Shown here: piece by piece, positions 9,101-17,308 of the stretch
How the letters are laid out: every line of letters starts with the position of its first letter
Numbering within the stretch: the first letter of the stretch is position 1
Assembly: GCA_019359045.1 (NCBI GenBank)
Contig: JAHHIA010000003.1
Span: 186,001-250,000, forward strand
Direction of reading: 5' to 3'
DNA: 64,000 bases
Source: Scytolyngbya sp. HA4215-MV1
Lineage (GTDB): Bacteria > Cyanobacteriota > Cyanobacteriia > Leptolyngbyales > Leptolyngbyaceae
The notes under the pieces: generated by a model
Database searches by the model: none
The model's input: only the letters and a program-made list of their open reading frames with translations
Told to the model about the DNA's origin: nothing
Made by a program: the position numbers and the translations under genes

Positions 9101-10224
9101 AATCCCAATTCGGGATTGGTACTTCCTACATCCGACAAAGACAAAGGGGTGATCAGTCCAGAAATATCGACCGGGTTGGGACTACGATCCGGGGTAGACG
9201 GAGTCAGCAAAATATTTTCCCCCCCAGTCGCCACCGCAGCAACATTGGGCTGACCAACCGCTCCTCCCGCTACAGCTTGCCCTCCCGGCTGAACATTGGA
9301 CTGAAGAAAAGAAGAAGCTTCTCGCCCTAACTGCTGAGCAAGATGGCTAATCAGAGCGGTAAACATCATCTCACCCTGCTGCCCCATGCTGTGCATGCGA
9401 TCGACCCCTTGTGACAGCGAAGCTTGATACGCTTGAATATTGCGTTCTAGCGATTCAAATACTGTCCTTAACGTCGAATCCAGATTAATCAACAACTGAT
9501 CAGACTGCGCCTGCAACATTTGCACATGCTCCAACCGTTGAGTCGGGTTGAGCAAAGGCGGCACAGCAGTACTGCCAGCCGGAAAAGCGGTTGAGGTTGC
9601 TTCTGGCAAGCCCCCCAAGGGTGCGATCGGGGACTGCCCCTGGTTCACCAACATTGCTTGCGACACCTGTTGAGAGAGACTTTCCTGCAAACGCCCCATC
9701 AGCGTTTGCAAAAAATCTGAGATCAGTTGCTGCTGATTTGCAGACGACAGACCCAGCCCATAGCCTTGGCGCTGTGCTTCCAGTTGGCGGATTTCTTGTA
9801 CCAGAGCTTCGCGCCTTTGCTGTAACGCCTGTACATCCGATTGCAAAGGCTGCATCAAGCCCGATCGCAAATACCCCATCTCTTGCACAACCGCTCTTAA
9901 AATTTGTTGCGCACTCGCTTCTGTCAGTCCAGCATCCACTTCAGAAGGGTGCCTAGGTGCCGCATCCGCAGGTGGCTGAGCCTCTGGAGATTGCTGGAAG
10001 TAGATGTCGTGAGCCAGCAATTCTCGCCTGACCTTCGCCTGATCGATACCCTCGATCGCAGAGGTTTGCTGGATAGAGATCAAATAATTGCGGACTCGCT
10101 CTAAAAGCCGACGCTGTTGTGCCGAAGCTCCCGACACCACCCACGGAAGCCGAGGGCTCGCTTTATTCAACAAGCCATCGATTTCGGTAATGAGCGACTG
10201 GATTTGATCCTTCTGAGAAGCCAC
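6121..10224 (-). CDS. Large acidic coiled-coil protein with DUF4912 domain
   Basis: The 1,367 residues have a mosaic layout. Residues 1-60 form a helical N-terminus (SLITEIDGLLNKASPRLPWV). Residues about 120-320 are Gln/Leu-rich and probably coiled coil. Residues about 420-450 carry an Asp/Leu repeat (LDSLNLNDLDLGDLDLGEMD). Residues about 592-688 match the DUF4912 fold (SYQAYTSWTITDEDKATV, LRLYNISAIDL, YVAEVGYLTADRRW). The rest is a long, acidic, Ser/Pro/Ala-rich disordered tail with a 17-residue tandem repeat. No enzyme motif is seen. The C-terminus GKKKP is encoded by an A9 run followed by TAG; the -1 frame continues into the actin-like ATPase. A scaffold or adaptor for that ATPase is an inference from adjacency. 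Confidence 0.85.
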   Translation of the reverse strand: MASQKDQIQSLITEIDGLLNKASPRLPWVVSGASAQQRRLLERVRNYLISIQQTSAIEGIDQAKVRRELLAHDIYFQQSPEAQPPADAAPRHPSEVDAGLTEASAQQILRAVVQEMGYLRSGLMQPLQSDVQALQQRREALVQEIRQLEAQRQGYGLGLSSANQQQLISDFLQTLMGRLQESLSQQVSQAMLVNQGQSPIAPLGGLPEATSTAFPAGSTAVPPLLNPTQRLEHVQMLQAQSDQLLINLDSTLRTVFESLERNIQAYQASLSQGVDRMHSMGQQGEMMFTALISHLAQQLGREASSFLQSNVQPGGQAVAGGAVGQPNVAAVATGGENILLTPSTPDRSPNPVDISGLITPLSLSDVGSTNPELGFPFAGTEIYPTRLGDPPAASSSNASAFPSSNLAAVDDNIDNLPEIDLDSLNLNDLDLGDLDLGEMDLQSMDALLTNEALTTPGESPAGAIDSPGTATTDLDAALKLLEQLNTELQDQSTATAAEPDPGLAEGRDTSVGSSSSGVSSASGNVDAEIKDLYESLFGATSSGATPSPVVSGSDEGSSPAIDVSIELADKSVEPAASSSPEVLIGTTSEILLTPRDSYQAYTSWTITDEDKATVQQQGGENLVLRLYNISAIDLTTHTPYSFQEFDVEDSAWNRFVPIPVSDQTYVAEVGYLTADRRWLLVAKSQPVLIPSAATSSSTEVHDATVSAVVIESSAIATTTPVSEWDNHPLLADEGSPVADLVSIAPEETRRETETGLPVGSGSEALADSQPGEQASHPAIVWNEVGEKLPPEVSASLSTDVVAAAPSEAVVAPITPDVVAAAPFEAVVAPITPDVVVAAPSEAVAAPIDGENLDQISSLMDLVGDLPPVADQAPFSDPMVADVSIPDAALPFLTEPTNSKTRSSLGAQQRSASLKDGSDSPTFSGLISEDTYIPAAPEENLLPLDVEAETESNLWLDETTLTQLSEDLFSLEGSDEPVAMADAVEVEPSVQDSPAIFDWIEADQVADGSDSAQVVDVSTPESPAATAETESLDSFLPAVTPPEAVPSSTHPAAVAPLVSAFESAEDPFDFLEESVFSGEIEDGDALTAGLSVAPVTDLTTPSIAVPQVDNAALTSSEVSPVEAPLDVSQQDADEILAAPASIDDLLAGWAEDTEPLVSEPSISEPLVSELFAPDQSVASSETGIAEENLAEAELFSSWADAPSLLDQPEAEPMTSQVTPELTVMPEGEDAGLTLENMNDLFEDLLTQEADAVSASPVPPPDDSSSEFTLTGLADLYESMAPNTPLSPSSLVDEGSRSVTLEGMENLFADVPEIAEVPPPGVVNDASLGSNDAAPAWTLDSAFGNLGTDSSASSVEDSSDADIEGKKKP
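6127..6133 (-). promoter_or_regulatory. Candidate -1 frameshift/slippage heptamer A AAA AAG
   Basis: On the minus strand the zero frame of the DUF4912 gene reads A (6133) AAA (6132-6130) AAG (6129-6127), then CCT TAG. This is the dnaX-type slippery heptamer in the correct phase. It lies inside an A9 run at 6128-6136 that could also cause transcriptional slippage. A -1 shift continues as GCC TTA GCC and runs without a stop to 4100. GAGGG lies just upstream, and a GC-rich hairpin (GCAGGC/GCCTGC, 6066-6086) lies about 40 bases downstream. Function is inferred. Confidence 0.5.
7700..7838. repeat. 51-bp in-frame tandem repeat, about 2.7 copies
   Basis: Units begin at 7700, 7751 and 7802 and differ at only a few bases. 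In the DUF4912 protein they encode a 17-residue unit of the type PSEAVVAPITPDVVAAA. The near identity at DNA level suggests recent duplication by slippage or unequal exchange in the disordered region. Confidence 0.85.
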
Positions 10225-10565
10225 AACCTAACTCCTGACTAACAACCTAGACAAAGATAAAAAGCTGAAGGTCTACGCAATTTCCATAGACTTCATTTTC
10301 CCACCAACAGAGTTTTGTAACCTGATTAAACTGGAAAACTCACACTCCAGGGGAATCAGCCTTCAACAACGAACGCTGATGACTGTGCCAAACCTTGATC
10401 TTAATCACTATCTTATGAACTCGCTTTAAAAGATGCCCGGAATGATTCCGTTCACCAACCATTGATCCTAAGGAAACCCCCATGAAGATTGAAACAAACC
10501 GATTTTTGACACCTGGATTCGAGCAATGAAATATAACGGTTTGTGAATCTCAGCGGTCAATCTTG

Positions 10566-10597
10566 GACAGAAATATTGACTGTGACAGAAATATTGA
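10566..10597. repeat. Direct repeat GACAGAAATATTGA x2
   Basis: Two exact 14-base copies at 10566-10579 and 10584-10597 are 18 bases apart start to start. They lie about 340 bp upstream of the DUF4912 gene start. Spacing near two helical turns would suit a regulator binding in tandem; chance is also possible. Confidence 0.6.
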
Positions 10598-11069
10598 TGA
10601 TTAAAATGTTGAAACAGCCTCATACTGAGAGAAAACAGAGCTTCACACTCTCGCCTTAGCTGCCCAAAGTGTACGTCAGGAAGCGTCAAACGTCGCAAAA
10701 TCCTGAAAAATTATTTATGGTTCAACCTGGTTCCAAACGCTGAATATCGCTAGACGATGCCGCAAACGTGCGTATGGCTGTGCAGAAGTTTGATGGCTCA
10801 TCCCGTCAGTTCCAACTCACTTGAGGACAATCACGTAGCATTGAACAATCTTTAGGCTATGATTGCGATGGTTTTCTACAGAAAGTTGTATCGCTGAGAA
10901 TTCTGCATCCCTTGTTGGTCTAGTGCTTTTCCCTCAATGGGAACTGCCATATCCTAGACCAAGCTTTGTTGTATAAATTAAAGCAATTGCAAAAGATACT
11001 GTTATGTTTCGTCTGATACCCCTGAATTAAAGCTAATGTAGTTTAGAGTTTCAGGTCATTGATAGGATT

Positions 11070-11097
11070 AGGTTTACAATTTCAAAATTGTAAACCT
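11070..11097. promoter_or_regulatory. Perfect 28-bp dyad upstream of the Crp/Fnr gene
   Basis: AGGTTTACAATTT (11070-11082) and AAATTGTAAACCT (11085-11097) are exact reverse complements with a 2-base centre. The centre lies about 78 bp upstream of the ATG at 11162. The tight spacing fits a dimeric protein operator better than an RNA hairpin. Autoregulation by the adjacent Crp/Fnr protein is an inference. Confidence 0.55.
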
Positions 11098-11161
11098 TGC
11101 CGAAGTTGCCTCGTTTATTGTTGCCTGTTTTTCCCCAACGAGTTTGAAGCATAGCGTTTTC

Positions 11162-11860
11162 ATGGAAGATCGATATAGTACGCGAGACCAATCTAATGTA
11201 TCGATTCGCTCAGCTCCTTTCTTTGAGGGGCTGCCAGAAACGCTTGTAGAAAAGGCAACCAGTCATGTGGTCATGCGAAGCCACCCTGCAAATCAAGTCA
11301 TTTTGCTCGAAAACGACTGGGGCAGTTCTGTCTACTTCATTTTGAATGGTTGGGTCAAAATTCGGACTTATAACCTAGACGGCAAAGAGGTGACACTCAA
11401 TATTTTGGGTAAAGGAGAACTCTTTGGTGAGATGGCTCCTCTGGATGAAGTGCCGCGATCTACTGATGTCATAACCCTGGCACCCACTGTCATCGGTAAC
11501 ATGCCAGCCCAAGATTTTGTTCAGTTAATCAACACCGAACCCCTGGCGGGTATCCGTCTGGCACAGTTGATGGCACGTCGCCTTCGGCAGGTTAATCGCC
11601 GTCTACGGTTACGAGAGTCCGATAGTGTTTCGCGTGTCGCAGATATTTTGCTATTTCTGGCAGATGGGCAAGGCAAACGCAGCCAAAAAGGAACCGAAAT
11701 TCCGAACCTTCCCCATCGTGAATTGAGCAGCCTGAGCGGTCTGGCAAGGGAAACGGTCACTCGTGTGCTGAGCAAGCTCGAAAAGAAAGGATTGATCGTC
11801 CGAGATCGCGATATCCTCTGTATTCCCGATGCCCATGCCCTAGAACGATTGATGATATAG
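11162..11860 (+). CDS. Crp/Fnr-family transcriptional regulator
   Basis: A DNA-binding regulator of about 232 residues. The N-terminal cyclic-nucleotide-binding-like beta barrel covers roughly residues 15-130, with GELFGEMAPLDEVPRSTDV at the ligand-pocket position. A long dimerisation helix follows (LMARRLRQVNRRLRLRES). The C-terminal winged helix-turn-helix is at about 160-225, with the recognition segment SLSGLARETVTRVLSKLEKKG. GE and PRS in the pocket resemble the cAMP-contacting RS/E pattern of Crp more than NtcA, and the sequence does not match my memory of NtcA. The effector is not established. A TTG at 11144 would add six residues; the ATG at 11162 is preferred. A strong dyad sits upstream. 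Confidence 0.88.
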   Translation: MEDRYSTRDQSNVSIRSAPFFEGLPETLVEKATSHVVMRSHPANQVILLENDWGSSVYFILNGWVKIRTYNLDGKEVTLNILGKGELFGEMAPLDEVPRSTDVITLAPTVIGNMPAQDFVQLINTEPLAGIRLAQLMARRLRQVNRRLRLRESDSVSRVADILLFLADGQGKRSQKGTEIPNLPHRELSSLSGLARETVTRVLSKLEKKGLIVRDRDILCIPDAHALERLMI

Positions 11861-11921
11861 AGTCTGATTGATAGAACACTCAAAACACAGCCATTAGATT
11901 GGGCAGACCTTTTTTGCTTCT

Positions 11922-13616
11922 CTATCCCTCGCCACTACCGGATATGGGTGCCAAAATCGGCACTAACTTGACATTGTATTCCATTTCAAAACTCGCCTTT
12001 TTATAGTCCAGACTCCAGAGTTCCAAAGCACACTCATCATTGGGATGATCGGGTTGAATCAATAGGCGCATTTCGTGTTGCTCAGCATAATAATCGCACC
12101 GAACTTGCCGAATCGCTCCAATTTGACGACGATCGAGGGCAACCGCCAACCGCAATAGGGAATGGAGTTGCTCGACAATGCGTCGATGTTTTTTGCTCGT
12201 CAGGTTGCGATAACTTTCATGCTTTTTCTTGGGAGAAGTTTTTCGGTGGTAGCGGGCAAGGTTGGCGATCGCCTCTACTTCCATCTCGGTATAGCCCAAT
12301 AGATCGTCATTCCGAATCAGATAATAGGAATGTTTGTGATGGGCGGAGTGGCTTACATGATGTCCACAGTTGTGCAAAATAGCTGCCGCCCATAGCAACT
12401 CTTTCTCTTCAGATCCCCAGTGGTGTAGAGAACCTTGCATTTGGTCAAACAAAGAGCAAGCAAAATCTGCAACCCGCTCGCTGTGTTTCAAATTAACTTG
12501 ATATTTGTGAGCCGTTTTTAGCACGCTCCGCTCACGGACAGAACTTTGATAGCGCAGGCGGTCTTCGATCAGACCATGGGTCAGCATCCAATCAACAATG
12601 ACGCCTTCCCGCAACGATCGCTCACATATGCTCAGGCTCTCCATGCCCAACAAAATCATAGCTTCCTGAAGGATGAGCGCTCCCGCTAGAATAATTTCTG
12701 CCCGCTTATCAGACATACCCGGAATTGTCAACCGTTCCGCCTGATTGAGCCGACGTAAGCGATTGACCCATTCTTTCAGATTTCTGAGAGAGATTTGGAA
12801 GCCGTTAAGGGGTGTGGGGATCATGCCAGATTTTTCCTTAGCATGAAGTACAGCCAACGCTTCGATCGTGCCCGATGTACCCACCAAACGGGGAACTTCT
12901 CCTGCCCGTAGAAAAGATTGCAACTCTTCCACCGGACGTTCCAGCATCCCTCGAATATATGCCTGAAGATACTGAAATTCGGTGCTATTGATGGGATCTG
13001 AGGTAATGAACTCAGAAGTCAGGCGTACTGCTCCAATTTTTGTACTGCTTAGACTGCGGGGTTCATGCCCATCCCCCAAAATCAGTTCAGTCGACCCCCC
13101 TCCAATATCGATAATGACATGGGGTTGGTGGTTAAACTCCATCCCCGACAACACACCTAGATAAATGCGGCGAGCCTCTTCGGGACCAGAAATCAAGTTA
13201 ATCCATAGCCCTAACTCTGCCTCAATTTGCTGCAAAAACTCCCGTCCATTAGGTGCTTCACGCACAGCACTCGTCGCTACCGCAATAATTTGCTCCGCAT
13301 TCAGGCTCCTGGCAATGTCTTGACAGCGCCTTAACGCCGCTGTTGCCCGTGTCATCGCTTCAGGAGTCAACCGTCCTGTCTCCTTGGCACGATTCCCCAA
13401 ACGCACCATCGTCTTTTCTTTAGCAATAATTGAAAAGCTGGGCAGGTCAGGATAAATACGAACGACCACCATATGAATCGAGTTAGTGCCAACATCAATT
13501 GCAGCGAGAATGCGTTGCTGAGTAGTGGTAATTGATGTGGATAAGTTTGCCAATTTCTGCTGGCTCTTATAGATTGATTCAACCATCCAAATTAAACAGG
13601 GTTGAACCCTGCTCAC
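11922..13616 (-). CDS. ppx: Ppx/GppA exopolyphosphatase family protein
   Basis: This phosphatase removes terminal phosphate from polyphosphate and/or converts pppGpp to ppGpp. The N-terminal actin-like domain has AAIDVGTNSIHMVVV near residue 40 and the second phosphate loop VIIDIGGGSTELILGDG. GTSGTIEALAVLH follows. From about residue 370 there is an HD-type helical domain (LLWAAAILHNCGHHVSHSAHHKHS), typical of the long Ppx class; the total is 564 residues. The start may be GTG at 13616 or ATG at 13586, and the latter removes ten residues without loss of any motif. The gene converges with the Crp/Fnr gene. Whether polyphosphate or pppGpp is the main substrate cannot be told from sequence. Confidence 0.93.
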   Translation of the reverse strand: MSRVQPCLIWMVESIYKSQQKLANLSTSITTTQQRILAAIDVGTNSIHMVVVRIYPDLPSFSIIAKEKTMVRLGNRAKETGRLTPEAMTRATAALRRCQDIARSLNAEQIIAVATSAVREAPNGREFLQQIEAELGLWINLISGPEEARRIYLGVLSGMEFNHQPHVIIDIGGGSTELILGDGHEPRSLSSTKIGAVRLTSEFITSDPINSTEFQYLQAYIRGMLERPVEELQSFLRAGEVPRLVGTSGTIEALAVLHAKEKSGMIPTPLNGFQISLRNLKEWVNRLRRLNQAERLTIPGMSDKRAEIILAGALILQEAMILLGMESLSICERSLREGVIVDWMLTHGLIEDRLRYQSSVRERSVLKTAHKYQVNLKHSERVADFACSLFDQMQGSLHHWGSEEKELLWAAAILHNCGHHVSHSAHHKHSYYLIRNDDLLGYTEMEVEAIANLARYHRKTSPKKKHESYRNLTSKKHRRIVEQLHSLLRLAVALDRRQIGAIRQVRCDYYAEQHEMRLLIQPDHPNDECALELWSLDYKKASFEMEYNVKLVPILAPISGSGEG

Positions 13617-13667
13617 ACTTCACTATTTGCCAGACTGTTGCCCATTGGGTCTTCAGGCAGTAGGGTG

Positions 13668-13868
13668 TCAACGATATTTGGCACCACAAAACGATCCATT
13701 TTTGCCACTCTTGAAGCGGACAACAAAGGAAAGCTCAGCCACGGTTTCATCATTCGCATGAGAACATGCAACCTCAAATAGAGCTTTCAGCTTCCAGCGC
13801 ATAGAATCAGGATAAGTGCTGATCATTAAACAAGAAGCTGGATTGCCTGAATCGATTGATACACTCAC
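13668..13868 (-). CDS. Possible small protein, uncertain
   Basis: A 66-codon frame opens with GTG at 13868 in the otherwise empty stretch between ppx and a histidine kinase gene. The translation has a globular-looking composition (MRWKLKALFEVACS, VAELSFVVRFKSG). It lacks a recognisable domain and has no clear ribosome-binding site. It could be a remnant or chance. Homologues in related genomes would be needed to accept it. Confidence 0.25.
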   Translation of the reverse strand: MSVSIDSGNPASCLMISTYPDSMRWKLKALFEVACSHANDETVAELSFVVRFKSGKNGSFCGAKYR

Positions 13869-14432
13869 GCTCTATGCCTGATCTTATCTTGGTAGGGAAC
13901 GTCCAGTACAATCTGACCGGGCTTTATGCCAGCTGAAAGCTTTGTCGCGATCGCTAAAACTGCCCAACACCGTTTTGTCACTGACCTGCCAGTCTTGGAC
14001 GACTCAGTGCTCCGTCAACCACTACCCCCATCCTCTAAGGAACCGCAGGGAACTCACCTTTTCTAGTTTGACAAACGTTACCTTACTTAACAAAAACCAG
14101 AAAATATTACATAATGTAAACACAAGTAGCTCAGCGCTTTAAGATTTAATTTGTGAGATTGTATCAATGGTCACATGCTTTTTAGGCGGATATGGAAGCA
14201 ATCAGGTCGTCATAGGGAATTAGTCCTATAGATTAGTTGTGGACTGTAGGAAACGGCTACTTTCAGCAACCATCGCTATTTTTATCTCACTCGGAAATTC
14301 GAACTCTGAAATCCCAAACTCAGAATTGTGTCAGCTTTTATTGTTGATTTCTGTTTGTTAATGGCTGTTTATTATCCAACCATTCTAAGCTATTTTTTCT
14401 GAACCCCTTATATATCAAAGTTTTGAGCCAAA
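13869..14432. other. Intergenic region without recognisable gene
   Basis: About 560 bases, A/T-rich toward 14100-14430. I see no tRNA, long repeat or convincing coding frame. It probably holds the promoter of the histidine kinase gene that starts at 14433. Confidence 0.5.
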
Positions 14433-15278
14433 ATGCCCTACATGCCTTCTAAATCTGGGGAAGAATTATCTCCCCACCATCTCGACCAGGTTCCGCCTGG
14501 GATCGGGCAACTGTCTCACTCAACTTTGGAGGAGGCTGAGGAAATTTTGGCAGAGAATGAACAATTACGGGAGCAAATTGAAACCCAAACCCAATTGATG
14601 CATCTTCTGACCCATCAATTAGCAACCCCTCTGACTTCATTGAAAGGTTCAATTCACTTACTGAGCGAAGCAGTCCTGGATGACGAGCAAGAGCAAGAGT
14701 TTTTGGAAGTTGTGCGGCAACAGGTGCGGCGGTTGCGGACGCTGCTTCAAGACGTTGTCGCTTTGCGGAGTTTAGAAACTGGATTGTTGCAAGCTCATGC
14801 GATCGCGTTTTGTCCGCAGCAGCTGATCAACGAAGTGATTGGAGCCGAGCAAATCTGTGGGGTCAATCGTCACTTCAGCACTGATTTACCCCTTGTCTGG
14901 GGCGATCGTTGGCAAGTTTCGCAAGTACTGGTTAATTTACTGTCCAACGCTGTAAAATATTCTCCAGTTGACAGTTTTATCGAGGTTGGTGCCCAGATTC
15001 ATCAATCTGATTGGGTAGAAATTTGGGTTGAAGATCACGGACTGGGGATTCCAGAAGCGGATCAAGCACACCTGTTTGAACGGTTTTATCGGGTAAAGCA
15101 TCACGATCGCCAAACGATTGAGGGCACTGGGTTGGGGCTATCGCTGTGTAAACTTCTGGTCGAAAATCAGGGTGGACAGATCGATTTTCACTCATTACAT
15201 GGTAGAGGGAGCCGTTTTTACTTCACCTTACCAATCGCCAAATTGCCAACCACAGAGACCCCGGACGGTAAACTATAG
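14433..15278 (+). CDS. Soluble sensor histidine kinase
   Basis: A 281-residue histidine kinase without membrane segments or a recognised sensor domain. Residues about 30-55 form a coiled-coil-like helix. The H-box HQLATPLTSLKGS has the phospho-accepting His61. The N-box LVNLLSNAVKYSP is near residue 166, G1 VEDHGLGIPEADQ near 199, the F-box LFERFYR near 213, and G2 GTGLGLSLCKLL near 230, so the HATPase domain is complete. No response regulator gene is adjacent. The input probably comes from a partner protein or from the short N-terminal region. The downstream ubiA gene starts 42 bases after the stop and could be cotranscribed. Confidence 0.92.
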   Translation: MPYMPSKSGEELSPHHLDQVPPGIGQLSHSTLEEAEEILAENEQLREQIETQTQLMHLLTHQLATPLTSLKGSIHLLSEAVLDDEQEQEFLEVVRQQVRRLRTLLQDVVALRSLETGLLQAHAIAFCPQQLINEVIGAEQICGVNRHFSTDLPLVWGDRWQVSQVLVNLLSNAVKYSPVDSFIEVGAQIHQSDWVEIWVEDHGLGIPEADQAHLFERFYRVKHHDRQTIEGTGLGLSLCKLLVENQGGQIDFHSLHGRGSRFYFTLPIAKLPTTETPDGKL

Positions 15279-15320
15279 ACCAGTATCCAAATCTTTCGTG
15301 CCTCCTCTTTTCAGTCGTTT

Positions 15321-16229
15321 ATGTTGCCTCAGTCAGAGCGTCGCCCTGAATCCACCTGGATCACCATTTTCCGTCTGCTGCGGTGGAACAAGCCAGAGGG
15401 ACGGCTGATCCTGATGATTCCAGCGTTGTGGGGAGTCTTTTTGGCAGCTCGAGGCAATCCGCCCCCTCTGCTGATTGGCGTCATTGTGTTGGGTAGCCTG
15501 GCAACCAGTGCCGCCGGCTGTGTCGTGAATGATCTCTGGGATCGAAATATTGATCCCCATGTGCAACGCACTCGCAACCGTCCCCTCGCTGCTCGCGCCC
15601 TTTCCGTCAAGGTAGGCGTTGTGGTTGCCCTGTTTGCCTTTGCCTGTGCTTGGGGCTTGTCCCTCTACTTGAATCCGCTGACTTTTTGGTTATGTGTTGC
15701 AGCTGTCCCCGTGATTGTGCTTTACCCACTGGCAAAGCGCGTATTTCCGGTACCGCAATTGGTGCTGGCGATCGCCTGGGGGTTCGCAGTCCTGATTAGC
15801 TGGAGCGCGGTGAGCTGCACTGCAACTGCTGGGGCAACACCTTGTTTAGGAAATGCCACTTGGTTGCTCTGGGGCGCAACAATTCTCTGGACGATGGGAT
15901 TTGATACCGTCTATGCCATGCCTGACCGCGCAGATGACAAACAGCTTGGGGTCAATTCCAGTGCACTTTTCTTTGGTCAGTATGCAGCTCATGCTGTCAC
16001 CGTTTTCTTCTTAGGCACGGCTGTATTGCTAGCAGAAGTAGGGCAGGTAATGGGTTTGGGCATTGCATACTGGCTTACCCTAATCGGAGCAATCGTGACC
16101 TGGAGTTGGCAATCGCTCCAGTTATATCGAAGAAACTTACCAGGCACCGTTTATGGTCAAATCTTTCGCCAGAATGTGTGGATTGGCTTTTTGTTATTAG
16201 GCGGAATGATTTTAGGTTGTCGGCTTTAA
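15321..16229 (+). CDS. ubiA: UbiA-family 4-hydroxybenzoate prenyltransferase
   Basis: An integral membrane prenyltransferase that attaches a polyprenyl chain to 4-hydroxybenzoate. In cyanobacteria this feeds plastoquinone synthesis. Both Asp-rich diphosphate/Mg sites are present: NDLWDRNID at residues 70-78 and DTVYAMPDRADD at 195-206. Hydrophobic stretches are consistent with about eight or nine transmembrane helices. The 302-residue length is normal, and the N-terminus has the FRLLRWNKPEG motif seen in bacterial UbiA. The start is ATG 15321. The substrate is assigned from the family, not shown directly. Confidence 0.92.
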   Translation: MLPQSERRPESTWITIFRLLRWNKPEGRLILMIPALWGVFLAARGNPPPLLIGVIVLGSLATSAAGCVVNDLWDRNIDPHVQRTRNRPLAARALSVKVGVVVALFAFACAWGLSLYLNPLTFWLCVAAVPVIVLYPLAKRVFPVPQLVLAIAWGFAVLISWSAVSCTATAGATPCLGNATWLLWGATILWTMGFDTVYAMPDRADDKQLGVNSSALFFGQYAAHAVTVFFLGTAVLLAEVGQVMGLGIAYWLTLIGAIVTWSWQSLQLYRRNLPGTVYGQIFRQNVWIGFLLLGGMILGCRL

Positions 16230-16452
16230 GAGGAGAAGCAGGGTCCCCAAATAGCAATCTTGCCAACAATCGTCGGGTTCATCTATTCCAGCCCAACCAT
16301 CGGACACATCAAAAATCAGGTGGCAACCCAATCTCAGTCGAGTCACCACCTAAAACAGAGCTTTTGAATTTTAAGCCGGAAATATCTGAGAGAGGCTCAT
16401 TTTCTTGCATCCTGTGTGAGTCATACTTGGCATCAACTCATGCCAAGGCAGG

Positions 16453-16953
16453 TTAAGCCAAATGATGCATTTCGCGCTCAAGCTGATTCACAAGATTTTG
16501 GTCAGCGCGCTCTTTGGCAACCTGAATGCGATGCTCCAGATTTTGCATTAGGTTATGGCGATGCACTTCTGCCCATGCAGTCCGGTTCCGACAAAACGCA
16601 TTAATGGCTGAGATTGATCTGGCTGTCTGGACAGTTACCGGACGAACCAGCGGTTCCGTGAGAGACTGAGGCTTTGTTGAGTTCATAGCGCCAACCTGGT
16701 CGGAACGATCTGTCGTATACGTAACACCACGATATTTTAGTTCTTGAAGCGGTTGCGTTGAAACCGCTTGTGAAATCTGCCCTTCGCCGAACGGCTTCCG
16801 GTACTTCCCCAAGATTTCGCTTTCTGTAACTTCTAGGGTGAGAGGGGTATATTCGTAGCTAGCACCACGATAAGAAAGTCTCATAATGTTCCGATTGCTC
16901 AAATCACGAGTGGTTGCAAGAAGGATGCGTTCCTTCGGGAACTTTCGGGACAT
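16453..16953 (-). CDS. DUF4278 repeat protein
   Basis: A 166-residue protein with two YRG-type DUF4278 motifs: MRLSYRGASYEYTP near residue 24 and LKYRGVTYTTD near residue 72. The C-terminal half is basic and helical (NAFCRNRTAWAEVHRHNLMQ) with no known domain. DUF4278 is common in cyanobacteria and of unknown function. Homologues often begin at the first YRG motif, so the ATG at 16884 is an alternative start. It is likely cytosolic because no signal peptide is seen. A 7-bp inverted repeat (TTGGCAT/ATGCCAA) lies just downstream near 16430. Confidence 0.8.
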   Translation of the reverse strand: MSRKFPKERILLATTRDLSNRNIMRLSYRGASYEYTPLTLEVTESEILGKYRKPFGEGQISQAVSTQPLQELKYRGVTYTTDRSDQVGAMNSTKPQSLTEPLVRPVTVQTARSISAINAFCRNRTAWAEVHRHNLMQNLEHRIQVAKERADQNLVNQLEREMHHLA

Positions 16954-17308
16954 CTCAACAGTTGCCGTGAAATCTTAGCGAACTTGACGATGTGAATATT
17001 TTATATCCCTACTTCCGTCCCTCTGGGCGAAAAACACCTGGAGAGATGAACGTTCTAATTTATATCTGTATCTTATGCTACGATTTGAGTCCAATACCCG
17101 TCCTTAAGAAAGATTTATCTGAGATTATTGAATTCTTTATATTTCCCTGGGTCACTTAAGCATTAGGTGTTTTCTGCAAAAGTGCTTGAAATTTTGCAGA
17201 AAATATTGTCAGTAAGTTATGACTTACAGCCCACCAGAAAAAGTGGACAAATCATCGATTGATCGTCATTCACGATGCGCCATCATGCCTAAGAATCAAG
17301 AATCTGGT
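16954..17308. other. Intergenic region with inverted repeat
   Basis: The stretch between two minus-strand genes is A/T-rich. It holds the 12-bp inverted repeat at 17170-17203 and probably the promoter of the DUF4278 gene. No coding frame is credible. Confidence 0.6.
17170..17203 (-). terminator. 12-bp perfect inverted repeat downstream of the HAD gene
   Basis: TTTTCTGCAAAA (17170-17181) and TTTTGCAGAAAA (17192-17203) pair exactly around a 10-base loop. The repeat lies about 105 bases past the stop of the HAD gene in its direction of transcription. There is no separate U-tract, so termination is plausible but unproven; a protein operator is the alternative. Confidence 0.45.

Larger units (their letters stand above)
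10225..11161. other. Long intergenic region before the Crp/Fnr gene
   Basis: About 940 bases lie between two divergent genes, with no convincing coding frame. They hold a 14-base direct repeat at 10566-10597 and a perfect dyad at 11070-11097, listed separately. The rest is A/T-rich and probably contains promoters of both genes, but no promoter can be pinned down by eye. Confidence 0.6.

Noticed and set aside
10468..10698. 76-codon minus-strand frame upstream of the Crp/Fnr gene
   Set aside because: The composition is odd (HFNHQYFCHSQYFCPRL) and the 14-base direct repeat lies inside it. It is most likely non-coding.
13942..14142. 66-codon plus-strand frame before the 14433 kinase
   Set aside because: Polar and low-complexity, no ribosome site; chance frame likely.
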